64,000 bases of DNA, taken from the NCBI RefSeq assembly GCF_019977275.1, contig NZ_AP024650.1:1550001-1614000 (forward strand), given 5' to 3'. The stretch is from Arthrobacter sp. StoSoilB19. GTDB taxonomy: Bacteria > Actinomycetota > Actinomycetes > Actinomycetales > Micrococcaceae. The stretch's first letter is position 1; each line of letters begins with the position of its first letter. The notes beneath the pieces are model-generated. The model did not search any database. It saw only the letters and a program-made list of their open reading frames with translations, and had not been told where the DNA came from. This document shows positions 53,310-62,295 of this stretch, in pieces. Made by a program: the position numbers and the translations under genes.

Positions 53310-54980
53310 ATGACCGCAGGCCGTCAGCCCAGCGCGAATACGTTCCAACTTCCAAGCAATCAGCACTATTCTGGAATTGCCGAATCTTCAAAGGAGACCA
53401 TGACCAGCCAGCCCAACACCGGTTCCGATCCAGCCGCCCAGGACATGAGTCCGCAGGAAATCCAGGCTGTTATCGACCGGATCCTCGCCAAGGACGTCCC
53501 GGCCAAGACTGTCAGCACGCCCGGCGGTGAGAGCAGCGGCAATGGAAAAGCGGTGCTCGGCAAGGCGCAGGCCATTTCCCGGCTCGACGAAGAACACTCA
53601 ACATACGACGGCGACCAGCAGGACCTCGAGGAACGGCGCGCGCTGCGCCGAAGGGCAGGCCTGTCCACCGAGCTCGAAGACGTCACCGAGGTTGAATACC
53701 GCCAGCTGCGCCTGGAGCGCGTGGTCCTGGCCGGGATTTGGTCCGAGGGAACGCTTGCCGACGCCGAAAACTCGCTGCGTGAGCTGGCAGCCCTCGCCGA
53801 GACCGCCGGTTCGGAGGTCCTGGATGGCATGGTGCAACGCCGTGACAAGCCGGACCCGGGAACCTTCCTGGGGTCAGGCAAGGCACTGGAGCTCAAGGAC
53901 ATCGTCATGTCCACGGGCGCGGACACGGTGGTGGTGGACGCTGAACTTGCGCCTTCCCAGCGCCGCGGACTTGAGGACATCGTCAAGGTCAAGGTCATCG
54001 ACCGCACGGCGCTGATCCTTGACATCTTCGCCCAGCATGCCAAGAGCCGTGAAGGCAAAGCGCAGGTGGAGCTCGCGCAGCTCGAGTACCTGCTTCCGCG
54101 CCTCCGCGGCTGGGGTGAGTCGATGTCCCGCCAGGCCGGTGGCCAGGTGGGTGGCGCTGCCGCCGGCATGGGCTCCCGAGGTCCTGGTGAAACCAAGATC
54201 GAGTTGGACCGGCGCCGGATCCGTACCCGCATGGCGAAGCTGCGGCGTGAAATCGCCGCAATGAAGCCGGCACGCGAGACCAAGCGGGCCAACCGCCGTC
54301 GTAATGAAGTGCCCTCCGTGGCGATTGCCGGGTATACCAACGCCGGCAAGTCCTCACTGCTGAACCGGCTTACGGACGCCGGAGTCCTCGTGGAGAACGC
54401 ACTGTTCGCCACCCTGGATCCCACCGTCCGCAAGGCGGAAACCGCGGACGGCCTGGGATACACCCTGGCCGACACCGTCGGATTCGTCCGTTCGCTGCCC
54501 ACCCAGCTGGTGGAGGCCTTCCGTTCGACCCTCGAGGAAGTGGCGGACTCGGATCTGATCCTGCACGTGGTGGACGTGTCGCATCCGGACCCCGAAGGGC
54601 AGATCGCCGCCGTCCGGAAGGTCTTCAGCGAAGTTGATGCCCGCAAGGTGCCGGAGATCATCGTGCTGAACAAGGCTGATGCAGCTGACCCGTTCGTGGT
54701 GGAGCGCCTGAAGCAGCGCGAACCGCGGCATGTGGTGGTCTCGGCCCGGACGGGTGAGGGCATCCCGGAACTGCTGAAGGCCATCAGCGAAGCCATTCCC
54801 CGGCCTTCGGTCAAGATGGAACTCCTCATCCCGTATGACCGCGGAGACCTGGTCAGCAAGCTCCATGAGTCCGACGCTGAAATCCTCAGCGTTGACCACG
54901 TTGAGGCAGGTACCAGGGCTGCGGTGAAGGTCCGCGAGGGCCTGGCGTCCGAACTGGAACCATTCATCGTCAATGAGTGA
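53310..54980 (+). CDS. hflX: GTPase HflX
   Basis: A 556-residue HflX, a GTPase that splits stalled or hibernating ribosomes. The N-terminal domain includes GTLADAENSLRELAALAETAG and GTFLGSGKALEL. The Gly-rich segment GGQVGGAAAGMGSRGPGETK is followed by the GTPase domain with G1 AGYTNAGKSS (about residues 340-349), G3 DTVGFVRSLP and G4 NKAD. Two starts have ribosome-binding sites: ATG 53310 (AGGAG, 7 nt) and ATG 53400 (AAAGGAG, 3 nt), giving 556 or 526 residues. The stop overlaps the next gene by 8 nt. Confidence 0.95.
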   Translation: MTAGRQPSANTFQLPSNQHYSGIAESSKETMTSQPNTGSDPAAQDMSPQEIQAVIDRILAKDVPAKTVSTPGGESSGNGKAVLGKAQAISRLDEEHSTYDGDQQDLEERRALRRRAGLSTELEDVTEVEYRQLRLERVVLAGIWSEGTLADAENSLRELAALAETAGSEVLDGMVQRRDKPDPGTFLGSGKALELKDIVMSTGADTVVVDAELAPSQRRGLEDIVKVKVIDRTALILDIFAQHAKSREGKAQVELAQLEYLLPRLRGWGESMSRQAGGQVGGAAAGMGSRGPGETKIELDRRRIRTRMAKLRREIAAMKPARETKRANRRRNEVPSVAIAGYTNAGKSSLLNRLTDAGVLVENALFATLDPTVRKAETADGLGYTLADTVGFVRSLPTQLVEAFRSTLEEVADSDLILHVVDVSHPDPEGQIAAVRKVFSEVDARKVPEIIVLNKADAADPFVVERLKQREPRHVVVSARTGEGIPELLKAISEAIPRPSVKMELLIPYDRGDLVSKLHESDAEILSVDHVEAGTRAAVKVREGLASELEPFIVNE

Positions 54981-57033
54981 CCCCGCCGCCGGCGAAACCG
55001 CGCAGACGGCCGGCGAGCAGTTCGTAATCGAACTGCTCGACCGCGCCGTCGCCGGCATGGGCGGACAAAGCCGCACCGGACAACACGAGATGGCCCGGCA
55101 GGTGGCCCGGGCCATCAAAACCGGCAACCACCTGCTGGTCCAGGCGGGCACGGGCACGGGCAAGTCGCTGGCCTACCTGGTGCCGCTCATCGCCCACGCC
55201 CTGGAGAGCAACAAGCCCGCTCTGGTGTCCACGGCCACGCTGGCCCTGCAAACCCAGATTGTTGGCAGGGACCTGCCGCGGCTGCTGAAGAACATCACCC
55301 CGGCCCTGGAACGGCCGGTCAAGGTTGCCTTGGTGAAAGGCCGGTCAAACTATGTCTGCCGGCACAAACTGGAAGGCGGGTTCCCCTCCGAGGAGCCTTC
55401 CGAGGGTCAGCTTTTCTCTTTGGGCGAAGACACCAGCGTCCCGCACTTTGCCGCCTCCGTGGGCGGACCCTCGTCCCAGCTTGGCAAGGAGGTGGTGCGG
55501 CTCCGCGAGTGGGCGGAGAAGACGGCCACCGGGGACCGGGATGAGCTCCTGCCGGGTGTGACGGACCGTGCCTGGCGCCAGGTCTCCGTCACTTCCATGG
55601 AGTGCCTGGGGGCCCAAAAGTGCCCCATGGCCGCCGAGTGCTTCAGCGAGCTGGCCCGGCAGGACGCAGCCGAGGCAGATGTGGTGGTGACGAATCACGC
55701 CATGCTGGCCGTCAGCGCCTTCGAAGGACTTGCAGTCCTGCCCGAGTACGACGTCGTGGTGGTGGATGAAGCGCACGAGTTGCAGGACCGGGTCACCGGA
55801 GCCGTGTCCGGTCAGCTGTCGGTGGCCATGGTCCACGCTGCCGCTTCCGGCGCCCGCAAACATACCGCCATCACGGTGGACGCGCTGAACGCCGCAGCCG
55901 CAAACCTTGAACTGGCCCTCGCCGGTGCGCCCAGCGGCCTGCTTCCCAACGGGCTGAACGACGAACAGCTGGACTGCATGGACCAGTTGCGGGAGGCGTG
56001 CCGGGCCGCGTTGTCCGATTCCAAGGGGGACAGCAACGCCACGGCCGACGGCGGCCGCCAGCTGGCCCGGTCCCGCCTCATGCTCATCCTGGAATTGTGT
56101 GAGCGGCTTATTGCTGCCCGTGAAAACCGCGAGGTCGTGTGGTTTTCCCGGGCCGGCACGTTCGATCCCGGCCAGGGATATTCCCAGCCCGATGACAATG
56201 CCCCGGTGCTGGTCAACATCGCGCCGCTGTCCGTGGCAGGCAGGCTCCGGGAAGGACTCTTCGCCGGGCACACCGTCGTGCTAACGTCCGCAACCCTCGC
56301 CATTGGCTCGGCATTTGAACCCGCGGCCGGGGGACTGGGCCTTATCGGCGACGGCGCACCCAGCTGGACGGGTGTGGATGTGGGCTCGCCCTTCGACTAC
56401 CCGAAACAGGGCATCCTCTACGTGGCCGGCCACCTGCCAAAGCCGGGCCGCGGCGTTTCGCCGGAGGCGCTGGAGGAACTGGAAGCGCTCATCAAAGCGT
56501 CCGGCGGGGGTGCCCTCTGCCTGTTTTCATCCCGACGGGCTGCCGAAGAGGCTGCCGACGCCCTGCGGCCGAAGCTCGATGTGACTGTCCTCTGCCAGGG
56601 CGAGTCGACCATGACCGCTTTGGTGAAGCAGTTCGCCGACGAACCGGACACCTGCCTCTTCGGGACTATGTCCCTGTGGCAGGGGGTTGACGTTCCGGGA
56701 GGCTCCTGCCGCCTGGTGGTGATCGACCGCATCCCGTTCCCCAGGCCGGATGATCCGCTGATGACCGCGCGTTCGCGTGCCGTGGCCCAGGCCGGCGGAA
56801 ACGGCTTCATGTCCGTCTCGGCCACGCATGCCGCCATCAGGCTGGCCCAGGGTGCCGGCCGCCTGATCCGGTCCACGGGAGACAAGGGCGTGGTGGCCGT
56901 TCTGGATTCCCGGCTGGCAACAGAGCGCTACGCCGGATTCCTCCGCGGCGCTCTGCCGCCGTTCTGGGCTACCACGGACCGCAGCAAGGCGCTGGCGGCA
57001 TTGGCCAGGCTGGGCGCGGACGCGGCCACGTAG
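54973..57033 (+). CDS. DinG/XPD-like ATP-dependent DNA helicase
   Basis: A 686-residue superfamily 2 helicase of the DinG/YoaA group. Walker A is GTGTGKS at residues 59-65. Cysteines in NYVCRHKL, then MECLGAQKCPMAAECF, form the expected 4Fe-4S cluster. VVVDEAHELQ carries the DEAH box (about 265-268), and the C-terminal motifs FSSRRAAEEAA, GTMSLWQGVDVPGG and QGAGRLIRS follow. It unwinds damaged or structured DNA with 5'-3' polarity in known relatives. It overlaps hflX and is convergent with lexA. No LexA box was found near it. Confidence 0.92.
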   Translation: MSDPAAGETAQTAGEQFVIELLDRAVAGMGGQSRTGQHEMARQVARAIKTGNHLLVQAGTGTGKSLAYLVPLIAHALESNKPALVSTATLALQTQIVGRDLPRLLKNITPALERPVKVALVKGRSNYVCRHKLEGGFPSEEPSEGQLFSLGEDTSVPHFAASVGGPSSQLGKEVVRLREWAEKTATGDRDELLPGVTDRAWRQVSVTSMECLGAQKCPMAAECFSELARQDAAEADVVVTNHAMLAVSAFEGLAVLPEYDVVVVDEAHELQDRVTGAVSGQLSVAMVHAAASGARKHTAITVDALNAAAANLELALAGAPSGLLPNGLNDEQLDCMDQLREACRAALSDSKGDSNATADGGRQLARSRLMLILELCERLIAARENREVVWFSRAGTFDPGQGYSQPDDNAPVLVNIAPLSVAGRLREGLFAGHTVVLTSATLAIGSAFEPAAGGLGLIGDGAPSWTGVDVGSPFDYPKQGILYVAGHLPKPGRGVSPEALEELEALIKASGGGALCLFSSRRAAEEAADALRPKLDVTVLCQGESTMTALVKQFADEPDTCLFGTMSLWQGVDVPGGSCRLVVIDRIPFPRPDDPLMTARSRAVAQAGGNGFMSVSATHAAIRLAQGAGRLIRSTGDKGVVAVLDSRLATERYAGFLRGALPPFWATTDRSKALAALARLGADAAT

Positions 57034-57111
57034 GGCCCGGCAGGCGAACGACGCCAGCGGGGGCAGCCGCCGTGCAATTTCCGGCAGGCCGTCCCTTCGC
57101 GGGAGACCCGG

Positions 57112-57846
57112 TCAGAGGGAACGCAGGACCGAGACAACCTTCCCCATGATGGTGGCATGGTCGCCCAGAATGGGTTCGTACTGCGTGTTTTGGGGCAGCA
57201 GCCAGGTGTGGCCGTCGCGCTGGCGGAATGTCTTGACGGTTGCCTCGTCATCCAGCAGGGCAGCAACGATGTCCCCGTTGGCTGCGTCCGCCTGGCGCCG
57301 CACCACCACCCAGTCACCGTCACAGATGGCGGCATCCACCATGGAGTCGCCGGCCACCCTAAGCATGAAGAGCTCGCCCTGGCCGACCAGCTGGCGGGGG
57401 AGCGGCATGACATCCTCCACGAGCTGCTCAGCGAGGATGGGACCGCCGGCAGCAATCCGGCCAACCAGCGGAACCATGGCCGTATCCAGCGCGGTGGGCA
57501 GCTCCGTTACCGTGGCACCGCCGCCCGTGGCCTGCGGCGCGGGGGAGGCGCCGGCGGCATTGCTTCCGCTGTCCAGCGTGAGGGGCATCAGCACCTCCAT
57601 GGCCCGCGGCCGTTTGGGGTCGCGCCGCAGGTAACCCAGCTTCTCCAGCTGCGAGAGCTGGTGGGTCACGCTGGACAGGCTGGCCAGGCCAACCGTGTCG
57701 CCGATCTCCCGCATGGAGGGCGGGTAGCCGTTGTCATTGACCGAGCGCTGGATGGTTTCGAGGATCTTCTTCTGCCGGGGGGTCAAGCCCTTGGCGGTCT
57801 TCCTGGGTTGCGGGGCGGTCCTGCCCCCGGCGGCTGCTGCTGCCAT
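57112..57846 (-). CDS. lexA: LexA repressor
   Basis: A 244-residue SOS repressor. The winged helix-turn-helix ([39 protein letters not shown]) precedes a linker and the self-cleavage site Ala-Gly in [12 protein letters not shown]. The catalytic serine is in [11 protein letters not shown] (about S168) and the lysine in EATVKTF (about K205). An N-terminal Ala/Gly/Arg tail is common in actinobacteria. The ATG at 57846 is chosen; a TTG at 57855 is also possible. It faces the LysM gene across 353 bp that contain at least two LexA-type sites, so autoregulation is expected. Confidence 0.97.
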   Translation of the reverse strand: MAAAAAGGRTAPQPRKTAKGLTPRQKKILETIQRSVNDNGYPPSMREIGDTVGLASLSSVTHQLSQLEKLGYLRRDPKRPRAMEVLMPLTLDSGSNAAGASPAPQATGGGATVTELPTALDTAMVPLVGRIAAGGPILAEQLVEDVMPLPRQLVGQGELFMLRVAGDSMVDAAICDGDWVVVRRQADAANGDIVAALLDDEATVKTFRQRDGHTWLLPQNTQYEPILGDHATIMGKVVSVLRSL

Positions 57847-58001
57847 ATTCGCCAATGCCTTTCGCTTGCCGCCGGATCTTCCGTTGCGGCCTGTTCCACA
57901 GCGCCGCCGGAAGGACTCCCACTGTCATTGTCAGACCCTGCTGTTCAACTTCAGTGGTGGTTGTTCTTTGGTTCAAAGCTAGGCCAGCCACATTGCTTTT
58001 T

Positions 58002-58015
58002 CAAACATTTGTTCT
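58002..58015. promoter_or_regulatory. LexA-type operator 1 in the lexA-LysM intergenic region
   Basis: CAAACATTTGTTCT fits CGAAC-N4-GTTCG at most half-site positions. It lies about 155 bp upstream of lexA. A weaker site, CTCGACATTGTTCG, is at 58023-58036. The whole region is AT-rich compared with its surroundings. Confidence 0.65.
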
Positions 58016-58068
58016 AGCGAGTCTCGACATTGTTCGTTGATAGGTGCTAAAACTTAACAAGCAAAGTT

Positions 58069-58082
58069 CGAACATGTGTTCT
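58069..58082. promoter_or_regulatory. LexA-type operator 2 in the lexA-LysM intergenic region
   Basis: CGAACATGTGTTCT is the best LexA box in the window (one mismatch in the right half-site). It lies about 120 bp before the LysM gene and 220 bp before lexA, suited to control of either or both. Confidence 0.8.
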
Positions 58083-58199
58083 AACCAGCGATTGCCCCGT
58101 TCGAAAACATGGCCGGAGGAGCTCCGGACACGGTGTGAACGGCAGGGCGGCAGCGGGCGGACACCCGGGCAGCACGGCAGGTCCAGGAGGGCTTAGTTC

Positions 58200-58601
58200 A
58201 TGTCAGCTTTATCTCTTCACCAGGTTTCACCTACGCACCGCGTTTCCCTGCAGACCCGGAAGCCCTCGCAGCGCCGGACGCCGTCAGCAGCGCCCCTGCG
58301 GCTGACCCGCCGGGGGCGGATCGTCCTGATCGGAGTTCCGCTTGTGCTCCTCGCGGTACTCCTGCTGTCCCTGTCCGGACTTTTCAACGCACCGGCCAAG
58401 GCATCCGATTCAGCTGCGGATTTGGCCGTGACGCCGACGGTCACCGTGACGGTGCAGGCGGGCCAGTCGTTGTGGAGCATCGCAGGCGCTGTTGCTCCGG
58501 ACCGCGATGCCCGGGACGTGGTGGCGGACATCGTCCAGCTCAACAACCTTCCGGCCGCCGCTGTGCTGCCGGGGCAGCAGCTGTTCGTCCCCACGCACTG
58601 A
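58200..58601 (+). CDS. Small single-pass LysM protein divergent from lexA (candidate SOS cell-division inhibitor)
   Basis: A 133-residue protein with a basic N-terminal tail, one membrane helix (IVLIGVPLVLLAVLLLSLSGL, about residues 41-61) and an external LysM domain (TVQAGQSLWSIAGAVAPDRD to VLPGQQLFVP, about residues 83-131). LysM binds peptidoglycan. The same arrangement, a short LysM membrane protein divergent from lexA with a LexA box between, describes YneA of Bacillus and Rv2719c of M. tuberculosis, both SOS-induced division inhibitors. Function here is inferred from that context. No nrdR gene follows, unlike in some relatives. Confidence 0.85.
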   Translation: MSALSLHQVSPTHRVSLQTRKPSQRRTPSAAPLRLTRRGRIVLIGVPLVLLAVLLLSLSGLFNAPAKASDSAADLAVTPTVTVTVQAGQSLWSIAGAVAPDRDARDVVADIVQLNNLPAAAVLPGQQLFVPTH

Positions 58602-58697
58602 GCGGCACCTGGTGTTGGCCTTTGAGAAAGATGACCGGGACAGCAACGCCGGTGGCGAACAGAATCCGTCACATTTTCCGGTAGTTGCCGCGGCAAC

Positions 58698-58703
58698 TAA
58701 ACT
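58698..58703 (+). promoter_or_regulatory. -10 box of probable leaderless hisC promoter
   Basis: TAAACT ends 6 nt before the hisC GTG at 58710. It should drive the histidine operon. I see no T-box or his leader peptide upstream. Confidence 0.55.
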
Positions 58704-58709
58704 GTTCAG

Positions 58710-59828
58710 GTGAACGACCAGCTAGAGCGTCTGAACCGACTTCCCCTCCGCAGCAATCTTCGCGGGCTGACCCCCTACGGGGCACCCCAACTGGACGTTC
58801 CCATTTTGCTGAACGTCAATGAGAACACCCATGGTGTTCCGGCGGACGTGCGCGCCGCCATCAGCGCGGCGGTCACGGAAGCAGCTGCAGGCCTCAACCG
58901 GTACCCGGACAGGGAATTCACCGACCTGCGGAAAGCTCTCGCGGAATACCTGGGGCACGGGCTCGACGAATCAAACCTCTGGGCAGCCAACGGCTCCAAC
59001 GAGGTCCTGCAGCAGATCCTCCAGGCCTTCGGCGGCCCCGGCCGCACCGCCCTGGGCTTTCCACCCACGTACTCCATGTACCCCCTGCTCGCCAGCGGAA
59101 CCGACACCCAATACATCACGGGAGTGCGCTCGGAAGGCTACGACCTGAGCGCCGAATCCGCCGCCCGGCAGGTCGAGGAGCTGCGGCCCAACATCGTCTT
59201 CCTCTGCTCGCCCAACAACCCCACGGGGACCGGCCTGGGGCTTGACGTTGTGGAGGCTGTCTATGACGCCGGCGAGGACAGCCAGACCGTGGTGATCGTC
59301 GACGAGGCCTACCACGAGTTCGCGCATGACGGCACGCCCAGCGCCCTGACCCTGCTGCCCGGCCGGGAGCGGCTGATAGTTTCCCGCACCATGAGCAAGG
59401 CCTTCGCACTCGCCGGCGCCCGCCTCGGCTACATGGCCGCGGCCCCGGAGGTCACCGATGCCCTGCGGCTGGTGCGCCTTCCGTACCACCTGTCCGCGAT
59501 TACCCAGGCAACCGCACTGGCCGCGCTCCAACACCGCGAGGCACTGATGGCCGATGTCCAGGACATCAAGGCGCAGCGGGACCGCATTGTGGCCGAACTG
59601 ACCAGGATGGGCCTCAAGCCTGCCGCCTCGGACTCCAACTACGTGTTCTTCGGGGGCCTGGAAAATCCGCACCAGGTATGGCAGGAGCTGCTGGACGCCG
59701 GAGTGCTCATCCGCGACGTGGGCATCCCCGGCCACCTTCGGGTCACCGCAGGCACTGAGGCGGAAACCACAGCCTTCCTTACCTCCCTGGAACGCATCCT
59801 TGCGGGCCAGGCCGCGCTTCCCGCCTAG
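58710..59828 (+). CDS. hisC: Histidinol-phosphate aminotransferase
   Basis: A 372-residue fold-type I PLP aminotransferase making histidinol phosphate from imidazole acetol phosphate. [14 protein letters not shown], the [16 protein letters not shown] phosphate site, [22 protein letters not shown] and [19 protein letters not shown] with the PLP lysine at about K230 support HisC. The GTG start is probably leaderless. hisB follows about 60 nt downstream with its own ribosome-binding site. Confidence 0.94.
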   Translation: MNDQLERLNRLPLRSNLRGLTPYGAPQLDVPILLNVNENTHGVPADVRAAISAAVTEAAAGLNRYPDREFTDLRKALAEYLGHGLDESNLWAANGSNEVLQQILQAFGGPGRTALGFPPTYSMYPLLASGTDTQYITGVRSEGYDLSAESAARQVEELRPNIVFLCSPNNPTGTGLGLDVVEAVYDAGEDSQTVVIVDEAYHEFAHDGTPSALTLLPGRERLIVSRTMSKAFALAGARLGYMAAAPEVTDALRLVRLPYHLSAITQATALAALQHREALMADVQDIKAQRDRIVAELTRMGLKPAASDSNYVFFGGLENPHQVWQELLDAGVLIRDVGIPGHLRVTAGTEAETTAFLTSLERILAGQAALPA

Positions 59829-59889
59829 ACTTGATACTGCGGCGCTGGGCGCCTTGAACTACTTCTTCTCCCACAAAGGATCCTTCACC

Positions 59890-60516
59890 ATGAGTCCCAC
59901 CGGATCGAATACGGCTGCGGCCCGGACCGCCCGCATGGAGCGTGCCACCAGCGAGTCCTCCGTGCTCGTGGAGATCAACCTCGATGGAACCGGCGTATCG
60001 GACATCGATACCTCCGTGCCGTTCTACGACCACATGCTCACGGCCCTGTGCAAGCACTCCCTGATCGACATGACGGTCAAGGCCACGGGTGACACCCACA
60101 TCGACGTCCACCACACTGTTGAGGACGTGGCCATCACCTTCGGCGAGGTCCTGCGGACCGCCCTCGGGAACAAGGCCGGGATCCGCCGGTTCGGTGAGGC
60201 CACCGTTCCGCTGGACGAAGCGCTTGCGAACGCTGTGGTGGACGTGTCCGGACGCCCGTACCTGGTGCACGGGGGCGAGCCGGCCGGGCAGGAGTACCAT
60301 CTGATCGGCGGCCACTTCACCGGTTCCCTGACCCGCCACGTCTTCGAAGCCATCACACTGCACGCCGGCATCTGCCTGCACATGAACGTGCTGGCCGGAC
60401 GGGACCCGCACCACATCGTCGAGGCACAGTTCAAGGCCTTCGCCCGCGCCCTCCGCGCCGCCGTCGAACCCGATCCCCGGGTTGAAGGCATCCCCTCCAC
60501 CAAGGGGGCGCTGTGA
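59890..60516 (+). CDS. hisB: Imidazoleglycerol-phosphate dehydratase
   Basis: A 208-residue stand-alone HisB (no phosphatase domain), a manganese enzyme of histidine synthesis. Metal-binding motifs are [28 protein letters not shown] sequence ([11 protein letters not shown]), GDPHH-like [13 protein letters not shown] and the duplicated half-barrel pattern. AAGGA lies about 9 nt before the ATG at 59890; the open frame upstream to 59800 overlaps hisC and is not used. The stop overlaps hisH by 4 nt (GTGA). Confidence 0.96.
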   Translation: MSPTGSNTAAARTARMERATSESSVLVEINLDGTGVSDIDTSVPFYDHMLTALCKHSLIDMTVKATGDTHIDVHHTVEDVAITFGEVLRTALGNKAGIRRFGEATVPLDEALANAVVDVSGRPYLVHGGEPAGQEYHLIGGHFTGSLTRHVFEAITLHAGICLHMNVLAGRDPHHIVEAQFKAFARALRAAVEPDPRVEGIPSTKGAL

Positions 60517-61274
60517 GCGGCCAGGTCCTCAAAGACGGCGCGATCATCGATCCGTCAGCATCAGGCAAGCTGCCTTCACCCGAGGGCAAACCCACGGTCA
60601 CCGTGCTCGATTACGGTTCCGGGAACGTCAGGTCCGCAGTCCGGGCACTGGAACGTGCCGGCGCGGAAGTAGTCCTGAGCGCCAAGCCCGAGGATGTACT
60701 GAACGCGGACGGCCTGGTGGTTCCGGGCGTAGGTGCGTTCGAGACCGTCATGCGCGAACTCAAGGCCGTGGACGGCATCAGGCTGATCGGCAGGCGGGTG
60801 GCAGGCGGACGCCCCGTGCTTGGAATCTGCGTGGGCCTCCAGGTCCTTTTTGAAGCCGGAGTGGAACACGGCACCGAAGCCGAAGGCATTGGCGAATGGC
60901 CCGGCAAGGTAGAGGCCCTCCCCGCGGAGGTGGTTCCGCACATGGGCTGGAACACGGTCAAGGTGCCGGAAGGCTCGAAACTCTTTGCCGGGGTCGAAAA
61001 CGAACGCTTCTACTTCGTGCACTCATACGGCGTGCAGGAATGGAACTTCGACGTCATCCAGCCACGGATGGCGCCGCCCCTGGTCACCTGGTCCGAACAC
61101 GGCGGCCCCTTCATCGCCGCCGTCGAGAACGGCCCCCTCTGCGCCACCCAGTTCCACCCCGAAAAGTCCGGCGACGCCGGTGCGCGGCTCCTGCGCAACT
61201 GGGTGGAAGGCCTGCGGAAACCGGCCGGCGGTCAGTCCGCTGCAGCACCGGCGGACGCCGGCAGTGACGCCTAG
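60513..61274 (+). CDS. hisH: Imidazole glycerol phosphate synthase, glutaminase subunit
   Basis: A 253-residue class I glutamine amidotransferase that passes ammonia to His[16 protein letters not shown] opens the domain. [11 protein letters not shown] carries the nucleophile at about C106, and [12 protein letters not shown] the His and Glu (about 215 and 217). There are about 28 extra N-terminal residues and a Gly/Ala-rich tail. It starts with a GTG inside the hisB stop codon. The partner hisF is not in the window. Confidence 0.95.
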   Translation: MSGQVLKDGAIIDPSASGKLPSPEGKPTVTVLDYGSGNVRSAVRALERAGAEVVLSAKPEDVLNADGLVVPGVGAFETVMRELKAVDGIRLIGRRVAGGRPVLGICVGLQVLFEAGVEHGTEAEGIGEWPGKVEALPAEVVPHMGWNTVKVPEGSKLFAGVENERFYFVHSYGVQEWNFDVIQPRMAPPLVTWSEHGGPFIAAVENGPLCATQFHPEKSGDAGARLLRNWVEGLRKPAGGQSAAAPADAGSDA

Positions 61275-61433
61275 ATGTGGTCGGTACTCCTGATGGGCCT
61301 CGCCGGCATCCTCATCGGTGGCGGCATCTCATTCCGGCAGCAGCGCAAGCCACTCTGGACTCAGGTGGCGTTCCACGTTCTGGCCGCCATGTCACTGGTG
61401 GCGGCCTACCTGCTGACCCTGCCGGCAAACTGA
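61275..61433 (+). CDS. 52-residue two-helix membrane protein between hisH and priA
   Basis: A short gene beginning directly after the hisH stop (TAG-ATG). The product has two hydrophobic helices, WSVLLMGLAGILIGGGI and VAFHVLAAMSLVAAYLLTL, separated by a basic polar loop (RQQRKPLWTQ). The abutting start implies translation by reinitiation after hisH. Small membrane proteins at this place appear in related actinobacteria from memory; the function is unknown. There is no overlapping gene on the other strand. Confidence 0.75.
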   Translation: MWSVLLMGLAGILIGGGISFRQQRKPLWTQVAFHVLAAMSLVAAYLLTLPAN

Positions 61434-61529
61434 CCACAGCCCACAGCGCGAGGGCCGCCAACTTCACCCCAACAGCATCGCGGACCCAGCGCCCTGCTTT
61501 CCGCACCGAAATCGACACCGAGGATGAGT

Positions 61530-62276
61530 ATGACCACCGCACATGACCTGCCGGTACTTGAACTGCTGCCAGCCGTCGACGTCGTCAACGGCCAGGCCGT
61601 CCGGCTGGTCCAGGGCGAGGCGGGCAGTGAAACCAGCTACGGCACCCCCCTTGAAGCTGCGCTGAACTGGCAGCAGCAAGGCGCCGAATGGGTGCACCTG
61701 GTGGACCTGGACGCCGCCTTCGGCCGCGGCTCCAACGCAGACCTGCTCCGGGAAGTCGTGGGCCGGCTGGACATCAAGGTGGAGCTCTCCGGAGGCCTCC
61801 GCGACGACGAAACACTGGAAGCCGCCCTTGACCTGGGCGTGGCCCGGGTCAACCTGGGAACGGCTGCACTGGAGAACCCGGAGTGGACCCGCCGGGCCAT
61901 CGAACGCTTTGGCGACAAAATCGCCGTGGGCCTCGACGTCCGCGGAACAACCCTCGCCGGCCGCGGCTGGACCAAGGAAGGCGGGGACCTCTGGGAGGTC
62001 CTTGGCCGTCTCGAAGAGGCCGGCTGCTCCCGCTACGTCGTGACCGACGTGACCAAGGACGGCACTCTGCAGGGCCCCAACGTCGAACTCCTCCGCCAGA
62101 TGGTGGAAAAGACCGGCAAGCCGGTTGTGGCTTCCGGCGGCATCTCCAGCCTGGACGACCTGAAGGTCCTCCGGTCCCTGGTCCCGCTGGGCGTGGAAGG
62201 CGCGATTGTGGGCAAGGCCCTGTACGCCGGAGCCTTCACGCTGCCCGAAGCCCTCGACGTCGCCGGCCGGCGCTGA
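61530..62276 (+). CDS. priA: Phosphoribosyl isomerase PriA (bifunctional HisA/TrpF)
   Basis: A 248-residue (beta/alpha)8 barrel that isomerises both ProFAR (histidine) and phosphoribosylanthranilate (tryptophan) in actinobacteria. [21 protein letters not shown] has the catalytic base aspartate (D17), with [28 protein letters not shown] and [14 protein letters not shown] carrying the second aspartate. GGISSLDDL is the phosphate loop. The ATG at 61530 has GAGGA 6 nt upstream. Dual function is inferred from the lineage and the PriA-like [16 protein letters not shown] segment ([11 protein letters not shown]). Confidence 0.93.
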   Translation: MTTAHDLPVLELLPAVDVVNGQAVRLVQGEAGSETSYGTPLEAALNWQQQGAEWVHLVDLDAAFGRGSNADLLREVVGRLDIKVELSGGLRDDETLEAALDLGVARVNLGTAALENPEWTRRAIERFGDKIAVGLDVRGTTLAGRGWTKEGGDLWEVLGRLEEAGCSRYVVTDVTKDGTLQGPNVELLRQMVEKTGKPVVASGGISSLDDLKVLRSLVPLGVEGAIVGKALYAGAFTLPEALDVAGRR

Positions 62277-62295
62277 CCCGGCGGACATCGACCCC

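Noticed and set aside
53332..53345. LexA-like sequence GCGAATACGTTCC near the start of hflX
   Set aside because: The half-sites are two bases too close for CGAAC-N4-GTTCG and it lies inside the hflX coding region.
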